A stretch of DNA of 8,998 nucleotides from NCBI GenBank assembly GCA_003157675.1, contig PMKG01000059.1:1-8998 (forward strand), read 5' to 3'. The notes under the pieces were generated by a model. The model searched no databases and was not told the DNA's origin. It saw only the letters and a list, made by a program, of their open reading frames with translations. The position numbers and the translations under genes are program-made. The stretch is from Acidobacteriota bacterium. GTDB lineage: Bacteria; Acidobacteriota; Vicinamibacteria; Vicinamibacterales; Fen-181. Shown piece by piece: positions 1 through 6,357 of the stretch (the stretch's first letter is position 1; each line of letters starts with the position of its first letter).

Positions 1-1528
1 CGGCGGCGTCGCCGGCCTGATGGCGGCGCGTGACCTGGCCGAGCGCGGCATGAAGGTGACCCTCATCGAGAACCGGCCGTTCCTCGGGGGCCGGATGGCG
101 CAGCTCTGGAACGTGTTCCCGACGGGCGAGGAGGCGCGCCCGCTGCTGTGCGACCTTGTGCGCGACGTCGTCAAGCACCCCCTGGTGACGATCCTGACCG
201 GCGCGCACGTGATCGACTCGGAAGGGGTCGTCGGCGATTTCAAGACGAAGATCACGGTCGACCCCCGCGGCGTCGACGAGCGGCTGACCTACCCGGGCAA
301 CGCCATCGCGGCCTGCCCCGAAGAGACGATCAGCGAGTTCGACTTCGCGCTCAGCCGCCGCAAGGCGATCTACATGCCCTACCCGGGCTGCTACCCGCCC
401 ATCCCGGCCATCGACTGGCACACCTGCACGAAGTGCGGCAAGTGCATGGCGGCCGTGGGCGGCAAGGGGATCAACCTGAATGCCCAGCCGCGGGAGCTGA
501 CGCTGCACTCGGGCGTCATCGTCCTGGCCACCGGCTACGACCCGTACGAGCCGCTGCTCGGCGAGTACGGCTACGGCATCTTCCCTCCGGTGATCACGCT
601 CCAGCAGCTGCACCGCATGCTGGACCCCGAGGGACCGACCGCCGGGGCGCTGCCGCTCGACAGCCAGAAGCCGATGCGGATCGGGTTCCTCCACTGCGTC
701 GGCGCCCGGCAAATCGAAGGCGTCAACGCGCCGCAGCCCGACGGCAAGGTCAAGGACTACTGCGCCCGCACCTGCTGCACCGCCGCCATGCACGCGGCCG
801 TCGCGATCAAGGAGCGGTTCCCGCACGCCCAGATCGTCTCGTTCTATCAGGACATGCGGACCTACGGCCGCGGCCACGAGGAGTACTACGAGAAGGCCTC
901 CGAGCGCGGCGTGCTGTTCGTCCGCTACAGCCCGCAGCATCCGCCGCGCGTCGACAAGGACCGGACGGGCCAGTGGCCGGTGGTCGTGCGCACGAAGGAC
1001 CTGCTGACCGATGGCCTGCCCATCGAGGTGCCGCTCGACCTGCTGGTACTGGCCACCGGCGTCGTCCCGCACGACATCTCCGAACTCGTGACGATGTTCT
1101 CGTGTGCGGTCGGCTACGACAGCTTCCTGCTCGAGGTGCACCCCAAGCTGAGGCCCGTCGAGCTGGCGGTGTCGGGCGTGTTCCTCGCCGGCTGCTGCCA
1201 GGGACCGATGGACATCACCGAGGCGTGCGCGGCCGCGTCGGCAGCCGCTTCGAAGGCGGCCGCGATGATCGCGCAGGGCCAGGTCGAGATGGACCCGTTC
1301 ATCGCGAGCGTGGACGAAGAGGCGTGCACCGGGTGCAGCACCTGTCTCACCGTCTGCCCCTACGACGCGATCACGCGCGACGACGCGCGCGGGCTGGCCG
1401 TGGTCAGCGAGGCGCTCTGCACCGGCTGCGGCACCTGCGCCGCTACCTGCCCGAGCGCCGCCATCCAGCAGGCCGGCTTCAACGACCGGCAGGTGGCCGC
1501 AGAACTCGATGTGCTGCTCGGTGTGTGA
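1..1528 (+). CDS. hdrA: HdrA-type FAD/iron-sulfur electron-transfer subunit (HdrA1), 5' partial
   Basis: This is a flavin- and Fe-S-containing subunit of the heterodisulfide reductase A family, a soluble electron hub between MvhD and partner subunits. Reading starts at base 2 inside the dinucleotide-binding glycine loop (GGVAGL), so the true start lies upstream and only a few dozen residues are missing. Counting from base 2, visible parts are an internal ferredoxin-like region with CTKCGKC at residues 142-148, a VLATGYDP flavoprotein motif near 174-181, the HdrA-specific cysteine set (C232, then CARTCC at 254-259), a second VLATG near 349-353, and a C-terminal two-cluster ferredoxin (CTGCSTCLTVCP near 442-453, CTGCGTCAATCP near 473-484). 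In methanogen HdrA this C-terminal ferredoxin contacts MvhD, and mvhD is the next gene, 42 bp downstream. Unusual points: the N-terminal CxxC loop found in HdrA2 is absent, and half of the internal ferredoxin ligands are lost. Together with MvhD it resembles a split QmoB. Family assignment is firm; partner assignment is inferred. Confidence 0.93.
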   Translation, partial: GGVAGLMAARDLAERGMKVTLIENRPFLGGRMAQLWNVFPTGEEARPLLCDLVRDVVKHPLVTILTGAHVIDSEGVVGDFKTKITVDPRGVDERLTYPGNAIAACPEETISEFDFALSRRKAIYMPYPGCYPPIPAIDWHTCTKCGKCMAAVGGKGINLNAQPRELTLHSGVIVLATGYDPYEPLLGEYGYGIFPPVITLQQLHRMLDPEGPTAGALPLDSQKPMRIGFLHCVGARQIEGVNAPQPDGKVKDYCARTCCTAAMHAAVAIKERFPHAQIVSFYQDMRTYGRGHEEYYEKASERGVLFVRYSPQHPPRVDKDRTGQWPVVVRTKDLLTDGLPIEVPLDLLVLATGVVPHDISELVTMFSCAVGYDSFLLEVHPKLRPVELAVSGVFLAGCCQGPMDITEACAAASAAASKAAAMIAQGQVEMDPFIASVDEEACTGCSTCLTVCPYDAITRDDARGLAVVSEALCTGCGTCAATCPSAAIQQAGFNDRQVAAELDVLLGV

Positions 1529-1570
1529 CGGCGTGCGGGAGACCGAACGCCCGCAGGCCCGGGGGGTGTC

Positions 1571-2086
1571 ATGTCCGAGGTCGAACAGGTGACGACGCCT
1601 GAGACGGCTCCGCCGCCCCAGCCGTGGGAGCCGCGGATCATCGCGTTTCTCTGCTACTGGTGCTCGTACACGGGCGCCGACAACGCCGGCACGGCCCGGC
1701 TCAAGTACCCCGCCAACGTCGACATCATCCGCGTGATGTGCTCCGGGCGGATCGACCCCGATCTCATCATGTCCGCCTTCGCCCGCGGCGCCGATGGCGT
1801 CATGGTCTGCGGCTGCCACATCGGCGACTGCCACTACATCGCCGGCAACCACAAGACGATGGCGCGCATGCCGATGGTCGCGCGGGTGCTCCAGGACTTC
1901 GGGATCGAGCCGGAGCGGTTCGTGCATGAATGGGTGTCGGCGGCCGAAGGCGAGAAGTTCGCGCGGCTCGTCCGCCAGGTGACCGAGCAGGTGCGGCAGG
2001 TCGGACCGCTCGACTGGCCCGGGCGGATGCGCCAGCGCGGTGTCGGACACGGGCAGGACCTGCACCCCTGGGGAGGCGCGGCATGA
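1571..2086 (+). CDS. mvhD: MvhD-type hydrogenase delta / electron-relay subunit
   Basis: This is a 171-residue member of the MvhD/FlpD iron-sulfur family, which passes electrons between the hydrogenase small subunit and HdrA. The core runs from about residue 22 to 140. Cysteines sit at C28 and C31 (FLCYWCSY), C57 (VMCSGR), and C80, C82 and C87 (CGCHIGDCHY). This is the conserved set for the family's Fe-S cluster, a [2Fe-2S] in characterised MvhD. The protein has a proline-rich N-terminal extension of about 20 residues and a tail of about 25 residues beyond the usual core. The ATG at 1571 follows a G-rich ribosome-binding stretch (GGGGGGTG). Its stop overlaps the start of the small-subunit gene as ATGA, indicating translational coupling. 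In QmoB and in some HdrA proteins this domain is fused to the C-terminus of HdrA; here it is a separate gene directly after the HdrA whose tail would dock it. Assignment is confident. Confidence 0.94.
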   Translation: MSEVEQVTTPETAPPPQPWEPRIIAFLCYWCSYTGADNAGTARLKYPANVDIIRVMCSGRIDPDLIMSAFARGADGVMVCGCHIGDCHYIAGNHKTMARMPMVARVLQDFGIEPERFVHEWVSAAEGEKFARLVRQVTEQVRQVGPLDWPGRMRQRGVGHGQDLHPWGGAA

Positions 2087-3075
2087 CCGCCACGATGGAG
2101 ACCCGCCCTCGACAGCCGGGCAAGCTCCGGATCGGCATGTACTGGGCGTCGAGCTGCGGCGGCTGCGACATCTCGGTGCTCGAGATCGCCGAGCATCTGC
2201 TCGAGCTCATCGAGGTCGCCGACATCGTCTTCTGGCCGTGCGTGACCGATTTCAAGTACGCGACCCTCGCCGGCTACCCCGACGGCTACATCGACGTCTG
2301 CCTGTCGAGCGGCGCCATTCGCAGCTCGGAGCAAGAGGAGATCGCCCGCCTGCTCCGGCTGAAGAGCCGCACGCTCGTGGCCTACGGCGCGTGCGCGATG
2401 GACGGCGGCATCCCCGCGCTCGCCAACCTGAAGTCGTCGGCCGAGATCTACGACGCCGTCTTCCACAGCAACCCGACGCTGCAGAACCCGAACAAGACCA
2501 CGCCTCAGCCGGCCTGGCCGACGCCGCAGGGCGAGCTGACGCTGCCCCGCTTCTACCCGCAGGTGCTCCGGCTCGCTGACATCGTCCCGATCGATTACCA
2601 GATGCCAGGCTGCCCGCCCGTCGGCGACCAGGTCTGGAAGGTCCTGCAGGCGGTGGCGGCCGGCGAAGTGCCGGCCCGTAACGACGAGGTCCGCGTCGGC
2701 TGCGACGGCAAGTCGGTGTGCGACGAGTGCCACCGGGAGAAGCGCAAGACGCGCATCAGCGAGTTCAGGCGGCCGCACCTCTCGGTCCCCGAGCCGAACC
2801 TCTGCCTGCTCGAGCAGGGCTACGTCTGCATGGGCGCGGCAACGCGCAGCGGCTGCGGCGCGCTCTGCACGAAGGCCGAGCTGGCCTGCCGCGGCTGTTA
2901 CGGCGCCTCCGGCGCCGCGCGCGACCAGGGCACCGCGATGCTGAGCGCGATCGGATCGCTCATCGACGCGACGACCGAGGAACAGGCGAGAGAGATCGTC
3001 GACCAGATCGCCGACCCGACCGGCACGTTCTATCGCTTCAGCCTGGCGTCGAGCGCCCTCAAGGCCCATCGGTAA
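2083..3075 (+). CDS. mvhG: [NiFe] hydrogenase small subunit, MvhG type (group 3c-like)
   Basis: This is a 330-residue electron-transfer subunit of a cytoplasmic [NiFe] hydrogenase. It carries electrons from the NiFe site through three Fe-S clusters to MvhD. The proximal cluster ligands are visible as SSCGGCD (C25, C28), GAC (C104) and PGCPP (C177). A further cysteine-rich C-terminal half (C207, C213, C216, C241, C249, C258, C262, C269, C272) supplies the medial and distal clusters, including RSGCGALC and ACRGC motifs typical of F420-non-reducing hydrogenases. There is no twin-arginine signal peptide and no membrane anchor, so it is cytoplasmic. The start at 2083 is chosen because it overlaps the mvhD stop (ATGA) and has GGGGAGG six bases upstream; an in-frame reading further upstream lies inside mvhD and does not look like this family. 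The large-subunit gene follows after 20 bp. Confidence 0.95.
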   Translation: MTATMETRPRQPGKLRIGMYWASSCGGCDISVLEIAEHLLELIEVADIVFWPCVTDFKYATLAGYPDGYIDVCLSSGAIRSSEQEEIARLLRLKSRTLVAYGACAMDGGIPALANLKSSAEIYDAVFHSNPTLQNPNKTTPQPAWPTPQGELTLPRFYPQVLRLADIVPIDYQMPGCPPVGDQVWKVLQAVAAGEVPARNDEVRVGCDGKSVCDECHREKRKTRISEFRRPHLSVPEPNLCLLEQGYVCMGAATRSGCGALCTKAELACRGCYGASGAARDQGTAMLSAIGSLIDATTEEQAREIVDQIADPTGTFYRFSLASSALKAHR

Positions 3076-3095
3076 CGGCGGACGAGGAGCACACG

Positions 3096-4610
3096 ATGAC
3101 GATTGCGCCACCACCCGCCACGAGCTCCGGCCGGCGGATCAGCATCGACCCGATCACGCGCCTCGAGGGGCACGGCAAGATCGACATCTTCCTCGACGCC
3201 GAGGGGAACGTCGCCGACTGCTTCCTCCAGATCCCGGAGCTGCGCGGGTTCGAGAAGTTCTGCGAGGGGCGCCCCGTCGAGGAGATGCCCCGGATCACGC
3301 CGCGCATCTGCGGCGTCTGCCCGGAGGCGCACCTGATGGCGTCGGCCAAAGCCTGCGACGCCGTCTACAAGGTCTCGCTGCCGCTGACGGCGCGCCTCAT
3401 CCGGGAACTGCAGTACGACATCTTCTACGTCACCGACCACGCCACGCACTTCTACGCGCTCGCGGCGCCGGACTTCGTGATGGGCCCCACGAGCGACCCC
3501 GCCGAGCGCAACCTGATCGGCGTCATCCGCAAGCTCGGCGTCGAGGTGGGCCGGAAGGTCATCCAGGCCAGGAAGTGGGGGCACGAGGCCGCGTCCATCT
3601 TCGGCGGCCGGCCCGCGAACCCGGAGAACGCGATCCCGGGCGGCGTCTCCAAGCCGATCACGGCGCAGGAGCGCGACCGGCTCGAGGAAATCGCCCGCGC
3701 GATGGTGGACTTCTCCCGCTTCACGCTCGTCGTGCTGCGCGAGCAGGTGCTGGCCAACCCGCAGTACGTCGACCTGATCCTGAACGGGCCCTACTGCCAC
3801 CGGACCTACTCGATGGGGCTCGTCGACGACAAGAACCGCACGAATTTCTACGACGGCAAGGTCCGCGTCGTCGACCCCGACGGCCACGAGCTGTGCAAGT
3901 ACGCCCCGCGCGACTACGCCAAGCACATTGCCGAGCGCGTGGAGCCCTGGACCTACTTGAAGTTCCCCTACCTGACGCAGGTCGGGTGGAGGGGATTCGT
4001 CGACGGCAAGCAGTCTGGCGTCTACCGCGCGACGCCCCAGGCGCGCCTCAACGTCGCCGATTCGATGAGCACGCCGCTCGCCCAGGAGGCGTACGAGGAG
4101 TACTTCGAGACGCTCACCGGCGATCGCAGCGGCCGGACGATGGTCCACCAGACGCTGGCCATCCACTGGGCGCGCGTCATCGAGATGATCAACGCGGCCG
4201 AGCGCGCCGCCGAGCTGGTGCGCCATCCCGAACTCACGCATCCGGAGAACTACCGGACGATCCCCCACGACACGCCGACCGAGGGCGTCGGCATCGTCGA
4301 GGCCCCGCGTGGCACGCTGGTGCACCACTACGTCACCGACGAGAACGGCCTGGTCCGCAAGGCCAACCTGGTCGTGGGGACGACGAACAACCACGCCGCC
4401 ATCTGCATGTCGATCAAGCAGGCGGCGCAGGGCCTGATCACGCGAGGGAGCGAGGTCACCGAGGGCGTGCTGAACATGATCGAGATGGCCTTCCGCGCCT
4501 ACGACCCCTGCTTCGGCTGTGCCACGCACAGCCTGCCGGGCCAGATGCCGATGGTCGTGCGCGTGAGGGAAGCGGACGGGACGGTGGTCCAGGAAGGACG
4601 CCGGGTGTAG
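3096..4610 (+). CDS. mvhA: [NiFe] hydrogenase large subunit, MvhA type (group 3c-like)
   Basis: This 504-residue catalytic subunit binds the NiFe(CN)2CO centre and interconverts H2 with protons and electrons. The N-terminal motif RICGVCPEAH (R70, C72, C75, H79) and the C-terminal motif DPCFGCATH (C472, C475, H478) provide the four nickel-site cysteines. The family RLEGHGKI signature is at residues 22-29. After H478 there is a 26-residue tail that should be removed by the endopeptidase encoded at 7542-8063. The start at 3096 has GAGGAG about seven bases upstream. The paired small subunit, MvhD and HdrA genes, and the lack of an export signal, support a group 3c (MvhAGD-Hdr-linked) enzyme rather than a periplasmic uptake enzyme. 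The TAG stop is formed by the first bases of a REP doublet (4607-4657), so the end of the tail abuts an inserted repeat. Subgroup is inferred from context; the hydrogenase identity is certain. Confidence 0.96.
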   Translation: MTIAPPPATSSGRRISIDPITRLEGHGKIDIFLDAEGNVADCFLQIPELRGFEKFCEGRPVEEMPRITPRICGVCPEAHLMASAKACDAVYKVSLPLTARLIRELQYDIFYVTDHATHFYALAAPDFVMGPTSDPAERNLIGVIRKLGVEVGRKVIQARKWGHEAASIFGGRPANPENAIPGGVSKPITAQERDRLEEIARAMVDFSRFTLVVLREQVLANPQYVDLILNGPYCHRTYSMGLVDDKNRTNFYDGKVRVVDPDGHELCKYAPRDYAKHIAERVEPWTYLKFPYLTQVGWRGFVDGKQSGVYRATPQARLNVADSMSTPLAQEAYEEYFETLTGDRSGRTMVHQTLAIHWARVIEMINAAERAAELVRHPELTHPENYRTIPHDTPTEGVGIVEAPRGTLVHHYVTDENGLVRKANLVVGTTNNHAAICMSIKQAAQGLITRGSEVTEGVLNMIEMAFRAYDPCFGCATHSLPGQMPMVVRVREADGTVVQEGRRV

Positions 4611-4657
4611 GGCGAGGCTTCAGCCTTGCCTGAGGCAACCCTGAAGGGTCGCCCTAC
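4607..4657. repeat. REPIN/BIME-like inverted pair of REP units
   Basis: Two 24-base arms (4607-4630 and 4634-4657) are inverted copies separated by TGA. They match at 20 of 24 positions, starting GTAGGGCGA on one side and ending TCGCCCTAC on the other. Each arm also folds on itself: left GGCGAGGC-TTCA-GCCTTGCC with one G-T wobble, right GGCAACCC-TGAA-GGGTCGCC with one mismatch. The four differences between arms are two GG/CC swaps that preserve pairing inside each small hairpin. The GTAG foot plus imperfect hairpin is the hallmark of REP elements mobilised by RAYT transposases. The element sits between mvhA and the second hdrA, contains the mvhA stop codon, and as RNA would form a strong hairpin inside the operon transcript. 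It could act as a processing, stabilising or partial termination element. There is no T-tract. Confidence 0.85.
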
Positions 4658-4682
4658 AGGTGAGAGCCGCGGAGCACCAACT

Positions 4683-5993
4683 ATGGCGGAGATGCGAGAC
4701 CGTTACGACGCGATGGTGATCGGCGGCGGGATTGCCGGGATGCAGGCCGCGCTGGACCTCGGCGAGCAGGGTTTCGAGGTCCTCCTCGTGGAACGGACGC
4801 CGTCGATCGGCGGCGTCATGGTCGGCCTCAACAAGGTGTTCCCGACGCTCGACTGCTCGAGCTGCATCTGCACGCCGCGGATGGCCGAGTCGGCGCACCA
4901 TCCACGCATCCGCCTGCAGACCTACACCGAGGTTCGCCAGGTCGAGCCGGTGGGCACCGGGTTCCGCGCGGAGCTCGAGTGCAAGCCGCGGTACTTAAAC
5001 GAGGACACGTGCATCGGCTGCGACGAGTGCGAGCTGGCCTGCCCGGTCGAAGTGCCGCACGAGTTCGACTACGGGCTCGGGGCGCGGCGTGCCATCTACA
5101 TTCCGCACGGCAACGCGATCCCGCAGAAGGCGGTCCTGGACGTCGAGCACTGCATCTTCTGCGGCAAGTGCGAGAAGGTCTGCCCGACGACCTGCATCGA
5201 TTTCGCCGCCGAGCCGCGCACGGTCCACGTGGACGTCGGCGCGGTCATCGTGGCCACCGGCCTCGACATCCTGCCAATGGGCAGGAAAGTCGAATACGGC
5301 GGCGGCCGGCTGCCGAATGTGATGAACCCGCTCGCGATGGAGCGGATCCAGTCGAGCAACGGCCCCTACGGCCGCGTGCTGCGGCCGGCCGACGGCAAGA
5401 TCCCGAAGTCGATCGCATACATACAGTGCGCCGGCAGCCGCGACCGGTCGATCGGAGTGCCCTACTGCTCCCGCGTCTGCTGCATGTACGCGCTCAAGCA
5501 GGCGCTGCTGCTGACGCACTACATCCACGGCGTCGAGGTCACGCTCTACTACATGGACATCCGCGCGTTCGGCAAGGGGTATGAGCAGTTCTACCGGCGC
5601 GCGGTGCGCGAGGGAGTCCGGGTCGTCAAGGGCAAGGTCGCGCGGGTCACCGAGGCGGACAACTTCGATCTGATCCTGCGCGTCGAGCTGCTCGACGAGG
5701 GCGGTCGCGTGGACGAGCACCGCTACGACCTGGTCGTCCTCAGCCAGGGGCTGATTCCCGGGTGGCACCCGGAGGGCGTCATCGACCTCGACGTCGCGGA
5801 CGACGGATTCTTCGAAACACCGGAGATCAAGCTGAACCCGTCGTTCACGACGATGTCGGGCGTGTTCGTCGGCGGGGTGGCGGCGGGCCCGAAGGACATC
5901 CCCGACGCCATTGTCGAGGCCGGAGAGGCGGCGATGGCGGCGGCGAACTATTTGACGCGAACCCGGTGGCGCACGCGCACGCACGCCGCGTAG
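4683..5993 (+). CDS. hdrA: HdrA-type FAD/iron-sulfur subunit without C-terminal ferredoxin (HdrA2, QmoA-like)
   Basis: This 436-residue flavoprotein is of the heterodisulfide reductase A family. Features in order: an FAD-binding glycine loop VIGGGIAGMQA (12-22); the HdrA N-terminal DCSSCICTPRM motif (C58, C61, C63); an inserted two-cluster ferredoxin with complete CxxCxxCxxxC motifs (C110-C120 and C157-C167); VATGLD (190-195); and the HdrA cysteine set C249-x12-C262-x3-C266-C267, the spacing known for the unusual [4Fe-4S] site near FAD in methanogen HdrA. Unlike HdrA1 it ends after the flavin domain (VFVGGVAAGPKDIPDAI near 394-410) with no C-terminal ferredoxin. The start at 4683 is preferred because GGAG lies about eight bases upstream and the glycine loop then begins near residue 12. 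An alternative in-frame ATG at 4626 falls inside the REP doublet and would add 19 unconserved-looking residues. It probably pairs with HdrA1 and the downstream membrane subunit. Confidence 0.94.
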   Translation: MAEMRDRYDAMVIGGGIAGMQAALDLGEQGFEVLLVERTPSIGGVMVGLNKVFPTLDCSSCICTPRMAESAHHPRIRLQTYTEVRQVEPVGTGFRAELECKPRYLNEDTCIGCDECELACPVEVPHEFDYGLGARRAIYIPHGNAIPQKAVLDVEHCIFCGKCEKVCPTTCIDFAAEPRTVHVDVGAVIVATGLDILPMGRKVEYGGGRLPNVMNPLAMERIQSSNGPYGRVLRPADGKIPKSIAYIQCAGSRDRSIGVPYCSRVCCMYALKQALLLTHYIHGVEVTLYYMDIRAFGKGYEQFYRRAVREGVRVVKGKVARVTEADNFDLILRVELLDEGGRVDEHRYDLVVLSQGLIPGWHPEGVIDLDVADDGFFETPEIKLNPSFTTMSGVFVGGVAAGPKDIPDAIVEAGEAAMAAANYLTRTRWRTRTHAA

Positions 5994-5999
5994 CAAGCA

Positions 6000-6027
6000 G
6001 GCTCAAGACTCAGGGCTCAAGGCTCAG
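6000..6027. repeat. 14-bp direct tandem repeat in intergenic gap
   Basis: Two adjacent 14-base units, GGCTCAAGACTCAG and GGCTCAAGGCTCAG, differ at one position. They lie six bases after the stop of the second hdrA and 25 bases before the start of the winged-helix gene. The unit is itself built on a GGCTCA/GACTCA heptamer, so this may be slippage-prone simple sequence. No function is evident. It could be a site for the adjacent small DNA-binding-like protein, but nothing in the sequence proves that. Confidence 0.7.
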
Positions 6028-6052
6028 GCACGGTCGAACGAGGAGAGCCACG

Positions 6053-6355
6053 ATGACCGATTCGACGACAGCGCCGAACGCGGCGAAACCGAAGCGCGCG
6101 ATCGAGGTGCTCCGCGAGCGGCGCGGCGGCATCCCGCCCGAGCTCAAGGCATACGTCGCCAACCAGCAGAAGGTCTACAAGGCTCTCCGCGCCGCCCTCA
6201 AGGCCGGCCCCCGCACCGTGCCCCAGCTCGCCGCCGAGTGCGGCATTCCCGCGCCCGAGGTGATGTGGCACCTGATGGCGATGCGGCGCTACGGCGAGGT
6301 GCTCGACGGAGCCGAGGAGAACGGTTACCTGCTCTATACGCTGGCCGGAGCATGA
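6053..6355 (+). CDS. small winged-helix-like protein in the hydrogenase operon
   Basis: This is a 100-residue basic protein. I recognise no named family, but the C-terminal two thirds read as a compact winged helix: a helix around residues 27-45 (PPELKAYVANQQKVYKALRA), a short helix TVPQLAAECG near 54-63, a recognition-like helix PAPEVMWHLMAMRRYGEV near 65-83, and a two-strand wing ending NGYLLYTL near 90-97. It has no cysteines other than the one in AAECG and no membrane segment. The ATG at 6053 has GAGGAGAG about six to ten bases upstream. The gene sits between HdrA2 and the membrane subunit, and its stop region overlaps the next start area. It could be a local transcription regulator or a structural connector of the complex; the sequence does not decide between them. 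Confidence 0.8.
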   Translation: MTDSTTAPNAAKPKRAIEVLRERRGGIPPELKAYVANQQKVYKALRAALKAGPRTVPQLAAECGIPAPEVMWHLMAMRRYGEVLDGAEENGYLLYTLAGA

Positions 6356-6357
6356 CC

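Noticed and set aside
1534..1555. Inverted repeat TGCGGG/CCCGCA with a 10-base loop between hdrA1 and mvhD, as a possible terminator
   Set aside because: The stem is six pairs, there is no T-tract, and the flanking genes are functionally linked with a short gap. Short GC-rich stems are expected by chance here.
1834..3114. Long minus-strand open frames opposite the hydrogenase and hdrA genes (also 3030-4529, 4995-5996, 6334-7530)
   Set aside because: They mirror genuine plus-strand genes, are rich in Arg/Ala/Asp low-complexity sequence typical of GC-rich antisense frames, and show no family motifs.
4626..4682. Earlier ATG at 4626 as the start of the second HdrA
   Set aside because: It lies inside the REP doublet, lacks a suitable ribosome-binding site and adds residues before the usual N-terminus; the ATG at 4683 has GGAG upstream.
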